From Pelagibacter sp052048135 (GTDB lineage: Bacteria > Pseudomonadota > Alphaproteobacteria > Pelagibacterales > Pelagibacteraceae), in the NCBI RefSeq assembly GCF_052048135.1, contig NZ_JBNAIM010000001.1, positions 59,285-123,284 on the forward strand: a stretch of DNA of 64,000 nucleotides, written 5' to 3'. The notes beneath the pieces are model-generated. The model saw only the letters and a program-made list of their open reading frames with translations, had not been told where the DNA came from and made no database searches. How positions within the stretch are numbered: the stretch's first letter is position 1; each line of letters starts with the position of its first letter. The position numbers were made by a program, and so were the translations under genes. Positions 56,259-64,000 of the stretch are shown piece by piece.

Positions 56259-57002
56259 ATGAAAATAAATAATGCTGTAAAAAATAGGTCTATTTCTTCC
56301 ACTAAATTAAGAAACAGGCTAGATATGAACAAGAAGCTTGGAAGTGTTGATCTTACTTCTTGGTTATTTAAAAGATATAAAATAAAAAAAAATGATTTTA
56401 TTTTAGAAGTTGGATGTGGAATGGGTCAACATGTTAAAATTGAAGAAAAAATAATTGGAAAAAAAGGCTTTATTTTAGCCAGCGACATATCAAGAAAATC
56501 ATTAAATAATATTCAAATAAAAAAAAATTTGATGGTAAAAAAAATTGCTATGGAAAAGTTACCTGATTATTTGAGAAAATTAGGAAAAAAATTTGACAAA
56601 ATAATTTCAAGTTACGCTTTTTATTATGCAAAAGATCCAATCAAATTACTTAAAAAATTAAAAAAATATTTAAAGAAAAATGGAAAATTTCTGATTACTG
56701 CTCCATGTTATCCACACACTTTGACTGAATTTGCAAAAAAAACAGATACACTACCTAAGAAAGCAGAAAACTATATTGATTTTGGAACAAAAAAATTAGA
56801 ACCTTATATAAGAAAAAACAGACAAAAAAAAATTTTTAAATTTAGAAATAAACTTGTTTTTAGGTCTGAGAATGATCTTTTATATTTTTATAGATCAACT
56901 GTTTTTTATAATAAATTAAAAGAAAAAGATCTGATTAAAAATTTTAAAGATAAAAAAAAATTTGAAGTATTTAAAAGTGCAAAATTATACCAATTTGATT
57001 AA
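56259..57002 (+). CDS. SAM-dependent methyltransferase, class I
   Basis: A 247-residue class I methyltransferase. NDFILEVGCGMGQHVKIEEK contains the SAM loop, FILASDIS the acidic residue, KKFDKIISSYAFYYAKDP motif IV and GKFLITAPCYP motif VI. I choose ATG 56259: this leaves 47 bases from the divergent PIG-L gene for promoters, whereas the upstream ATG at 56220 would leave 8. Substrate unknown; likely a glycan or a small precursor. It shares its last base with the start of the next gene. Confidence 0.78.
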   Translation: MKINNAVKNRSISSTKLRNRLDMNKKLGSVDLTSWLFKRYKIKKNDFILEVGCGMGQHVKIEEKIIGKKGFILASDISRKSLNNIQIKKNLMVKKIAMEKLPDYLRKLGKKFDKIISSYAFYYAKDPIKLLKKLKKYLKKNGKFLITAPCYPHTLTEFAKKTDTLPKKAENYIDFGTKKLEPYIRKNRQKKIFKFRNKLVFRSENDLLYFYRSTVFYNKLKEKDLIKNFKDKKKFEVFKSAKLYQFD

Positions 57003-58024
57003 TGTATAGTAGTATTTTTTCGTTGTACACAATTCTATTTTTTTTTATTTTAAATTGTATTTTCTTTTTCAATTTGAGATTTATATCAAAAAAAATAAGA
57101 ATATTTGATGAGCCTGATAATAAATTAAAAAAACATAAAATTAAGGTATCTTTGCTTGGAGGAACTTTTATTTTTGTAAATGTATCTTTATTTTTTTTAA
57201 TTAATTTTTTTTCAAAGGACTCAATTATTGATCTTACAAATGAAGAAATAATAACCTTTTTATTAATTTTATTTTCTTTTTATGTAATTGGAATTTATGA
57301 CGATATTAAAAGAATTATGCCTAATTTTAAATTACTTTTGATAATTTTATCTACTTTGATTATTACTTATTTATATCCAGACTCTAAAATAGATATATTA
57401 AAGGTTACCTTTTTTGAGCATGATTATAATTTTGATGAATATTCCATTCCATTTACAATTTTATCCTTTGCATTGTTAGCCAACGCCTTAAATATGTTTG
57501 ATGGTATAAATTTACAATTAATTTTGTTTTCAATTTTCACTTTTTTGATTTTTATTTTTAAAGGTATCTTTTTAAATTTTTCACTTATAATTTTAGTTTG
57601 TTTGTTTTCTTTATTAATATTAAATTATAAAAATAAAATTTTTTTAGGAGATAGTGGTGCGTTTATCATCAGTGGGATTTTAGGCTTTATATTAATAAAC
57701 CAATATAACAACAATCCAAGTTTTTTTAAATCAGATGAAATATTCATTATTTTGATGGTACCAGGTATAGATATGTTGAGATTATTTATTTTTCGAATTT
57801 ATAAAAAAACTAATCCATTTAGAGGTGATCTAAAACATTTGCATCATTTAATTAAAAATAGATTTAAAAATATTATTTTAGTAAATCTAATAATTGCTTT
57901 ATTTTATATTATTCCTTTTATCTTACTATTAAGTGGTGTTAAAACTTACTTGATACTACTTATATATTGTTTGATATATAGTTATTCAGTTATTCATTTG
58001 CTAAAAAAAAATAATGCGTTTTAA
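57002..58024 (+). CDS. WecA/MraY-type undecaprenyl-phosphate sugar-1-phosphate transferase
   Basis: A 340-residue polytopic membrane enzyme that starts a glycan by moving a UDP-activated sugar phosphate (often HexNAc-1-P) onto undecaprenyl phosphate. Family motifs are visible in the cytoplasmic loops: IGIYDDIKRIMPNFKLL, LANALNMFDGINLQL (catalytic Asp region), FLGDSGAF, and near the end LKHLHHLIKNR. About ten hydrophobic segments can be counted. It is the likely first committed step of this island's polysaccharide. galE starts 20 bases downstream. Confidence 0.87.
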   Translation: MYSSIFSLYTILFFFILNCIFFFNLRFISKKIRIFDEPDNKLKKHKIKVSLLGGTFIFVNVSLFFLINFFSKDSIIDLTNEEIITFLLILFSFYVIGIYDDIKRIMPNFKLLLIILSTLIITYLYPDSKIDILKVTFFEHDYNFDEYSIPFTILSFALLANALNMFDGINLQLILFSIFTFLIFIFKGIFLNFSLIILVCLFSLLILNYKNKIFLGDSGAFIISGILGFILINQYNNNPSFFKSDEIFIILMVPGIDMLRLFIFRIYKKTNPFRGDLKHLHHLIKNRFKNIILVNLIIALFYIIPFILLLSGVKTYLILLIYCLIYSYSVIHLLKKNNAF

Positions 58025-58044
58025 AAAAGACTAAATTAAAATAA

Positions 58045-59037
58045 ATGAAATATCTTATTACAGGTGGTGCTGGCTATATCGGAAGTTGTGTATCACAGTT
58101 TTTAATAGATAAAGGTCACCAGGTAATTATTTTAGATAACCTGTCCACAGGTTTAAAAAAAAACTTGCCCAAAAAATGTAAGTTTTACAAAGTAGATATT
58201 AGAAATAAAAAAAGGGTTAAAAAAATATTAAAAAATAACAAAATTGATGTTGTCATGCACTTTGCTGCTTTTATTAACAATGAAGAGTCAATCTTAAACC
58301 CAAAAAAATATTTTAATAATAATTTTTCTAATGGAAAAATTTTTTTTTCTTTATGTTTGGAGAGTGGAATAAATAGAATAATTTATTCATCTACTGCCGC
58401 AGTTTATGGAAATAAAAGTAAAAAAGTTAGTGAGAAAGATACTTTAAAACCGATGTCTCCATATCCTATTTCAAAGTTAAAATTGGAAAAGTATTTAGAA
58501 AAAAATAAAAAAAAAATAAGTTGTGTTATTTTAAGATACTTTAATGTTGCAGGATCAGATAAAAAATTGAGATGTGGTTTCAATATAAATAAAGGATATA
58601 ATTTAATACTAAATTTATGTAGAGCTGTTTTTAAAAACAAAAAATTAAAAATAAATGGTCAAAATTATAACACAAAAGATGGTACAACTATCAGAGATTT
58701 TATACATGTACGTGATTTAGCAGAAATTCATTACAAGGTTTCAAAATTGGTTTTGAGTAAAAGAGTTTTTTTTAAATTAAATTGTGGATATGGATTTGGA
58801 TTTTCAGTGTTAGAAATTTTAAAAAAATTTTCAAAAATCTCAAAAAAAAAAATAAATTATCAATTTATAGAAAGAAGAAAAGGTGACATTATTATTTCAA
58901 TAGCAAATCCTTCAAAAATTAAAAAGATTATAAATTGGAAACCTAAACATCAATCACTAAATAAATTGGTAAAATCTTCTTTAGACTGGTACAGAAAAAC
59001 GTCAAACATTAATAAACATAAAAATTATCTAAATTAA
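58045..59037 (+). CDS. galE: UDP-glucose/GlcNAc 4-epimerase
   Basis: A 330-residue extended SDR enzyme of the GalE type. KYLITGGAGYIGSCVSQFL is the NAD site, IYSSTAAVYGN the Ser region, YPISKLKLEKYL the Tyr/Lys pair, LRYFNVAGSD and TIRDFIHVRDLAEIHY are GalE signatures. It converts UDP-glucose or UDP-GlcNAc to the galacto form. Placed after the initiating transferase and before the flippase, it may supply UDP-GalNAc or UDP-galactose for this glycan. Confidence 0.9.
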   Translation: MKYLITGGAGYIGSCVSQFLIDKGHQVIILDNLSTGLKKNLPKKCKFYKVDIRNKKRVKKILKNNKIDVVMHFAAFINNEESILNPKKYFNNNFSNGKIFFSLCLESGINRIIYSSTAAVYGNKSKKVSEKDTLKPMSPYPISKLKLEKYLEKNKKKISCVILRYFNVAGSDKKLRCGFNINKGYNLILNLCRAVFKNKKLKINGQNYNTKDGTTIRDFIHVRDLAEIHYKVSKLVLSKRVFFKLNCGYGFGFSVLEILKKFSKISKKKINYQFIERRKGDIIISIANPSKIKKIINWKPKHQSLNKLVKSSLDWYRKTSNINKHKNYLN

Positions 59038-59040
59038 AAT

Positions 59041-60777
59041 ATGAAAAATTTTAATAGATTTTGGTTATTTCTATCTAATAAAGAAAAATTAAATTTTTTT
59101 TTAATTGTTTTCTTTTCAATTCTACAAGCTTTTTTGGAATTACTTAGTATAGCTGCAGTAATACCATTCATAACAATTTTATTAAAACCTGATGAATTAA
59201 ATAATTTTCCATTTATTGTAAGTTTTTTAAAAGATACTGAATTTCTATTTCAAGAAAATTTAGTAATAATGTTATGTTTGACATTTTGTTTAATTTTTTT
59301 AATTAAAAATATTTTTATTATTTATATAAATAAAAAACTTTTTGAATTTATTTTTAAGTTTAAAACATCATTACATTTAAAGTTATTGAATAATATTCTT
59401 CACCAAGATTATTTGTTTTATGTTGAGGAAGGATTTTCAAAAATAAATAATATTTTATCTGAGGAGGTGGCCAATTATTGTTTAAATAGTGTAAGACCAA
59501 TGATAAATTTATTTAGAGAATCTATCATTAGTTTTGGTTTATTATTATTAATTTTTTATGCAGGATTTTTTAAAAATTTAATTTTTGTTATTCCTTTTAT
59601 TATCTTCATAGCATTTGTTTTAAAAAAAATTAATAGATTTATAAAAGAATGGTCTAAAATAAGAATTATAAATAAAGAAAACTTAGTAAAATATAAATAT
59701 AGTCTTATTCATGGTATAAAAGAAATTTTAATTAATGGAAATATATCAAGAATACTTGATGATTTTAAAAAAAATTATCTTTCATTACAAAATATTGATA
59801 TTAAAAATAACACTATTGGCACTTACCCAAGAGCTTTGCTTGAACAAACTGTAATAATCATTTTTATATTTATAATTATTTTTATGAATACTACTTATAA
59901 TAATTTTGATGACACATTAATCGTTTTGAGCTTTTATTTGGCTGTTTCTTATAGATTATTACCAACAATAAACAATATTGCAGTTGCAAATCAACAACTT
60001 AAATTTGGAAAACCATCGTATAGTAAAATACATGAATATTATTCAATTAAACAAAAAAATATTTACCTAGACTCATCAGAAGAAAAAAATAATTTTGTAT
60101 TTGAAAAAAGTATTAGAATAGAAAATTTGACATTTTCATATAATAATCAAAAGGAAATTTTTAAGAACTTAAGCTTTAATTTAAATAAAAATGAAATAGT
60201 GGGAATATTTGGTGAAAGTGGATCAGGCAAATCTTCATTTTTAGATATTTTAATACAACTAATTAAAATGAATAATGGATCATTATTTTTGGATGATAAA
60301 AAAATATCAGGGCCTATAGATATAAGAAAATATCAAAATTTGTTTACAGTTGTGACTCAAGATGCTTTTTTGTTAAATGAATCTATCTTGGAAAATATAA
60401 TTTTAGACAATAGAAAGGATAATTATAATAAAGATGATTTAAATGAAGCATTAAAATTTGCTAGTCTAGAAGACACAATTAAATCATTTCCGGAAGGTAT
60501 AAATACTAAGGTTGGTTCAGCACATAAAAGAATTTCATCTGGACAAAAACAAAGAATAGCAATTGCAAGATCATATTATGGTAAAAGAAAAATTTTAATT
60601 TTAGATGAAGCCACAAATGCTCTAGATGAAAAAAATGAAAGAAAAATATTTGAAAATTTAAAAAATCTAAAAAACAAATTAACAATAATTATAATTTCAC
60701 ATAAAACTGAAAATTTGAAAATATGTGATAAAATTTATAAAATTGAAAACAAAAGACTAATCAATGTTAATTTGTAA
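59041..60777 (+). CDS. ABC exporter/flippase (MsbA/PglK-type, fused permease and ATPase)
   Basis: A 578-residue half-ABC transporter. The first ~330 residues hold about six membrane segments. The ATPase domain follows, with Walker A GESGSGKSS from residue 391, the signature ISSGQKQRIAIARS, Walker B ILILDEATNALD around residue 521, and the IIISHK switch His. Its setting among glycan genes, after the initiating transferase, suggests that it flips an undecaprenyl-linked oligosaccharide (PglK-like) rather than lipid A. No wzx/wzy pair is seen in the window. Confidence 0.87.
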   Translation: MKNFNRFWLFLSNKEKLNFFLIVFFSILQAFLELLSIAAVIPFITILLKPDELNNFPFIVSFLKDTEFLFQENLVIMLCLTFCLIFLIKNIFIIYINKKLFEFIFKFKTSLHLKLLNNILHQDYLFYVEEGFSKINNILSEEVANYCLNSVRPMINLFRESIISFGLLLLIFYAGFFKNLIFVIPFIIFIAFVLKKINRFIKEWSKIRIINKENLVKYKYSLIHGIKEILINGNISRILDDFKKNYLSLQNIDIKNNTIGTYPRALLEQTVIIIFIFIIIFMNTTYNNFDDTLIVLSFYLAVSYRLLPTINNIAVANQQLKFGKPSYSKIHEYYSIKQKNIYLDSSEEKNNFVFEKSIRIENLTFSYNNQKEIFKNLSFNLNKNEIVGIFGESGSGKSSFLDILIQLIKMNNGSLFLDDKKISGPIDIRKYQNLFTVVTQDAFLLNESILENIILDNRKDNYNKDDLNEALKFASLEDTIKSFPEGINTKVGSAHKRISSGQKQRIAIARSYYGKRKILILDEATNALDEKNERKIFENLKNLKNKLTIIIISHKTENLKICDKIYKIENKRLINVNL

Positions 60778-60824
60778 CCCCAAAGTCTTTCAAAAAATGA
60801 TTATTTATTATAAAAACCAAACAA

Positions 60825-61832
60825 ATGGTTAAGTTACATATTGTCACTAATGATAAAGTTTGGTTTTCCAAAAAAAATTTTACCTCTAATAATGATCTAG
60901 ACAATATAATTTCTTGTCTTATTGAAAATTATGACGTTCAACTAATTTGTAGAAAAAGTTTAAACAAACTTAATTTTTTAATTAAAAGTAAGTTCAATTT
61001 TTGTAATTTAAAAAAAATTTCAGAAGAAAAATTAAATTTGTTATTAATTTCAATCTCTCCATATAATTTTTTTATTCTGTTTTATTTATTATTTTTTAAA
61101 AGAGTTAAAGTAAAAGGATTTGTTTATTTAAGAAGTGATGGTTTTTTAGAATACAAATATAGGTATGGTATAATTGGATTTTATATTTATTTTATTATGT
61201 TTTTTTTAATTAAAAGACATTTAAAAATTATATCTTGCTCGAAAAATTTTACATATGTCGATATAAAAAAAGTTATACATCCCTCGGAATTAACATCAGA
61301 ATGGTTTAAGAAAAAAAGAAAAAAAAATACTTATAAATTTGATTTTCTTTATGTAGGACGGTTTAAAAAAGATAAAGGAGCAATATTTCTTTCTGAGATT
61401 TTCAAAGAAAAATTTAGAAATTACAAATTAGCAATTGTAGGTACGAATAAAAATAATATAAAAAAAAATTTTTATTCCAAAAATATAATATATATGGACT
61501 CTATATCAAATCTGAAAAATCTTATTAACATTTATGACTCTTCCCGTATTTTTATTTTGCCTTCATATATAGAAGGTTTTCCAAAAGTAATTTCTGAATC
61601 TTTAGCAAGACTAAGACCAATAATAGTATTTGAAGATATTAAATATGTAAAAAATGGAAGAGATGGAATTTTTATTTGCAAAAGAGATGAGAAAAGCTTA
61701 AGAAAAACCATTAAATATATTTTAAAAAATTATAAATATATTCAAAAAAAAATTCAAAAAAACTATTTTTATACAAAAAAAAATTTTCAAAATGAACTTT
61801 TGGCATCACTAAATAATGAATTCTCAAACTAG
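60825..61832 (+). CDS. Glycosyltransferase family 4 (GT-B)
   Basis: A 335-residue GT-B transferase. DFLYVGRFKKDKGAIFL begins the donor-binding domain, LAIVGTNKNN follows, and FILPSYIEGFPKVISESLAR is the conserved EGFPxxxxE donor site. Two hydrophobic stretches in the N-terminal half could attach it to the membrane. There are 47 bases between the ABC gene and this gene, the longest plus-strand gap in this part, and it holds no clear signal. It overlaps the O-antigen ligase gene by 17 bases. Confidence 0.85.
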   Translation: MVKLHIVTNDKVWFSKKNFTSNNDLDNIISCLIENYDVQLICRKSLNKLNFLIKSKFNFCNLKKISEEKLNLLLISISPYNFFILFYLLFFKRVKVKGFVYLRSDGFLEYKYRYGIIGFYIYFIMFFLIKRHLKIISCSKNFTYVDIKKVIHPSELTSEWFKKKRKKNTYKFDFLYVGRFKKDKGAIFLSEIFKEKFRNYKLAIVGTNKNNIKKNFYSKNIIYMDSISNLKNLINIYDSSRIFILPSYIEGFPKVISESLARLRPIIVFEDIKYVKNGRDGIFICKRDEKSLRKTIKYILKNYKYIQKKIQKNYFYTKKNFQNELLASLNNEFSN

Positions 61833-63123
61833 TTTTTTTAAATTTTTAATTGGATATTGTTTAAGTGTATTTCCTTTATTTTTATTAATTGGTCCATTAA
61901 TATCTGAAATAATTTTAATTTTATCAATTATTTTTTCATTTTACTATATCGTTACTCTTAATAAGTCATACTTTTATCTTAATAGATTTTCAATTTTTTT
62001 TATAATTTTTTGTTTATCTACTTTAGTTTCTACCTTAATAAATTTTTATAATTTTGATTATACTAAATCAGGCTTATTTTATTTTCGCTTACCACTTTTT
62101 GCATTATCGATATGGTTTATTTTACAAAATTGTAATCTTTTTAATAAAAAAGTGGTTGTTTTTTATATATTATTGTTCACAATTATAATCACTGACTCTT
62201 TAATTCAATTTACTACCGGAGAAAATTTAATTGGTTATAATATTGTAAAAAGTCGTATATCGAGCTTTTTTGGAGATGAATTAATTCTAGGAGGTTTTTT
62301 AACGAGGGCATTACCGATTTTTTTAATATTTTTAATAATGTCTGGTTTTCTTAATGAAAAAAAAAACACTATTTATTTTTCTTTATTTTTTTCGATTGCA
62401 ATTGTAGTTATATATTTATCTGGTGAGAGAACTTCTTTTTTTTTAGTAATATTATTTTTTTCCACTTTATTTTTTTCAATAAAATATCTCAGAAAATTTA
62501 TAATTATTATGATGATCTCTTTTGTTGGACTTGCTTTTCTATTACCTAAATTTAGTGCTAATGAAAAATTAAATCCAGCAACCAGAATGTTTAGTAAGTC
62601 ATATGCACAGATAATTGGAAAAGGTGAGGAGCAATATGAGGAATATAAGCAAAAGATATTTAAAAAAGTATATATTTTTTCACATGATCATCATGGTCAT
62701 TATATGCTTTCTTTTAAAATTTTTAAGGACCATATTTTTTTAGGAACAGGTCCAAAAGGTTTCAGATATTTATGTAGAAATAAAATTTACATTTTAGAAA
62801 AAGATGATGGATGCTCAACCCATCCTCATAATACATATGTACAAATTCTTACATCTAATGGTATTGTGGGATTTTCTTTATTGTTGTTTGCTTTTATTTA
62901 CATAATAAAAGAAATATTTAGATGTAAAAAAAAAATAATTAATCAAAAAGAATTTGATAAAAATCTTATTTCTGAAAGTATTATTGTGTCTGCTATATTT
63001 ATTAATTTATGGCCTTTAATACCTAGTGGAAACTTTTTTAATAATTGGCTTTCAATGATTTATTTTTATCCTATTGGTTTTTATTTATATTTTAAGCATA
63101 AAAATGAAAAAAAAATTAATTAG
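61816..63123 (+). CDS. O-antigen ligase family protein (WaaL/Wzy_C)
   Basis: A 435-residue membrane protein with about 10-12 hydrophobic segments. The large periplasmic loop carries IFLGTGPKGFRYLC and CSTHPHNTYVQILTSNGIVG, matching the Wzy_C/WaaL domain; the His in HPHN is conserved and needed in known ligases. It would join the finished polymer to the lipid A core or polymerise it. It overlaps both neighbours. Given no wzx/wzy in the window, ligation after ABC-mediated flipping is the favoured model. Confidence 0.85.
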   Translation: MNSQTSFFKFLIGYCLSVFPLFLLIGPLISEIILILSIIFSFYYIVTLNKSYFYLNRFSIFFIIFCLSTLVSTLINFYNFDYTKSGLFYFRLPLFALSIWFILQNCNLFNKKVVVFYILLFTIIITDSLIQFTTGENLIGYNIVKSRISSFFGDELILGGFLTRALPIFLIFLIMSGFLNEKKNTIYFSLFFSIAIVVIYLSGERTSFFLVILFFSTLFFSIKYLRKFIIIMMISFVGLAFLLPKFSANEKLNPATRMFSKSYAQIIGKGEEQYEEYKQKIFKKVYIFSHDHHGHYMLSFKIFKDHIFLGTGPKGFRYLCRNKIYILEKDDGCSTHPHNTYVQILTSNGIVGFSLLLFAFIYIIKEIFRCKKKIINQKEFDKNLISESIIVSAIFINLWPLIPSGNFFNNWLSMIYFYPIGFYLYFKHKNEKKIN

Positions 63124-63997
63124 TATTGTTATTAATTGTTTTAATGGTGAAAAATTTCTATCACAAACACTTCAATCAGTAATAAGTCAAAAATATAAAA
63201 ATTTTGAAGTTGTATTTATAGATAATTGTTCTACTGACAAAAGCGCAAAGATATTTCAAAGTATAAAAGATAAAAGATTTAAATATTTTAAAACAAAAAA
63301 AAAAATTAATTTATACAAAGCTCGAAATTTTGCTATTAAAAGGTGCAAAGGTGAATTTGTTGCTTTTTTGGACGCAGATGATTGGTGGGATAAAAACTTT
63401 TTAAGTTCGAGAAAAAGTTTTTATAATTCATCAAAAGAATATGGATTTGCATTTTCTAACTGTTTTCACTATTTTGAAAACAAAAAAAATTTAAAAATAT
63501 TTTTTAAATCAAAATTACCCTCAGGATTTATATTAGATGACCTATTGCAATATTATTCAGTCAAACTTAGTACAATCATTGTTAAAAAAAGATTAATTGA
63601 TATTTTTAAATTTAATGCCAGATATAATATAATTGGAGATTATGATTTTATTATAAGAATTGCGGAAAAATTCAAAGGAATGAGTTTCCAAGATAAACTT
63701 GTCTATATAAGAATTCATTCACAAAATTATACACATAATAATAGAGGAAGATTTTATAAAGAATTTAAACACTGGACATCAAATCAAAATTATAAAGATT
63801 TTTATTTTAAAAAGAATAAATCAAATATTATGAACCAATTACAATATTTAAAGTTAATTAATTTATTATTAAATTATAAAAGGTTCAAACTATTATTTGA
63901 TATCTTAAAATATCCTTTTGGACTTTCAAAATTAAAATTATTATTAATTTATTTTTTGCCAAAATTCTTAATTAAACTAAAAATCAAATACTTCTAA
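63104..63997 (+). CDS. Glycosyltransferase family 2
   Basis: A 297-residue GT2 protein. ISIVINCFNGEKFLSQTLQS opens the nucleotide-binding domain, VVFIDNCSTDKS follows, and VAFLDADDWWDK has the DxD metal site near residue 90. YNIIGDYDFIIRIAEKFKG supplies the acceptor-side GDYDF motif. I take the ATG at 63104 rather than the one at 63074, since the domain begins right after MKKKLISIV; it still overlaps the ligase gene by 20 bases. It ends 3 bases before the window edge, so the island clearly continues beyond. Confidence 0.85.
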   Translation: MKKKLISIVINCFNGEKFLSQTLQSVISQKYKNFEVVFIDNCSTDKSAKIFQSIKDKRFKYFKTKKKINLYKARNFAIKRCKGEFVAFLDADDWWDKNFLSSRKSFYNSSKEYGFAFSNCFHYFENKKNLKIFFKSKLPSGFILDDLLQYYSVKLSTIIVKKRLIDIFKFNARYNIIGDYDFIIRIAEKFKGMSFQDKLVYIRIHSQNYTHNNRGRFYKEFKHWTSNQNYKDFYFKKNKSNIMNQLQYLKLINLLLNYKRFKLLFDILKYPFGLSKLKLLLIYFLPKFLIKLKIKYF

Positions 63998-64000
63998 TTA

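Noticed and set aside
15673..64000. Possible 5S rRNA in the region after 23S
   Set aside because: No GC-richer stretch of about 115 bases exists outside coding genes, and no gap exceeds about 80 bases.

Overview
The window comes from a free-living marine alphaproteobacterium of the SAR11 clade (Pelagibacterales). The 16S gene carries the perfect complement of the well-known SAR11-specific 441R probe at 11461-11482. Protein-coding DNA is very AT-rich, genes overlap or abut, and the order 16S - tRNA-Ile(GAT) - tRNA-Ala(TGC) - 23S is typical. The 23S gene is followed by a long surface-glycan island rather than by 5S, which is the known arrangement of the SAR11 hypervariable region 2. The exact species cannot be told from this sequence alone.

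Region 1 (1-10715) is conserved core genome: secA (minus strand, cut by the left edge), argJ, a DUF1178 zinc-ribbon protein, ubiG (minus), then the plus-strand run lysC-ispG-prfA-prmC-DUF4167, and a LytM/M23 endopeptidase gene (minus). Region 2 (10716-15700) is the rRNA operon. It has a candidate promoter, a structured leader, 16S, two tRNAs and 23S, plus two long complementary stems that bracket 16S and 23S and look like RNase III processing stems.

Region 3 (15767-63997, reaching the right edge) is about 48 kb of almost uninterrupted cell-surface polysaccharide genes. Most lie on the plus strand with gaps under 80 bases. Many start or stop codons overlap, and poly-A runs and lysine codons are abundant. 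No 5S gene is present, and no gap is large enough to hold one.

The island reads as modules. (a) 15767-19150: an acyl-carrier protein, a VOC-fold protein, a seryl-tRNA-synthetase-like amino acid:carrier-protein ligase, a formyltransferase and an AAC(3)-type N-acyltransferase. This suggests an aminoacyl group is loaded on a carrier protein and used to decorate an amino sugar. (b) 22699-27812 and 35475-37104: pseudaminic-acid-type nonulosonate genes (pseB, pseC, a GNAT, pseI, nucleotidyltransferases). (c) 27813-32671: a translationally coupled cassette of epimerase, shikimate-dehydrogenase-like, DAHP-synthase-like, glycosyltransferase fused to a degenerate CMP-sugar-synthetase-like domain, and CMP-sugar synthetase. 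This looks like a route to an unusual CMP-activated 3-deoxy-ulosonate. (d) 37079-41597: HisC-like aminotransferase, two Gfo/Idh/MocA oxidoreductases, KdsB-like cytidylyltransferase and a SIS isomerase. (e) 45102-55518: CDP-hexose genes (rfbF, rfbG, reductase/epimerases), a radical SAM protein and minus-strand inserts with methyltransferases and a phosphatase. (f) 57002-63997: assembly machinery, with a WecA/MraY-type initiating transferase, galE, an ABC flippase, glycosyltransferases and an O-antigen ligase. Three poorly characterised transferase families (LIC12162, TIGR04396-like, TIGR04326-like) are scattered through it.

The most unusual parts are the aminoacyl-carrier-protein module and the shikimate-like ulosonate cassette. 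All functional statements rest on motif reading by eye; no database search was run.
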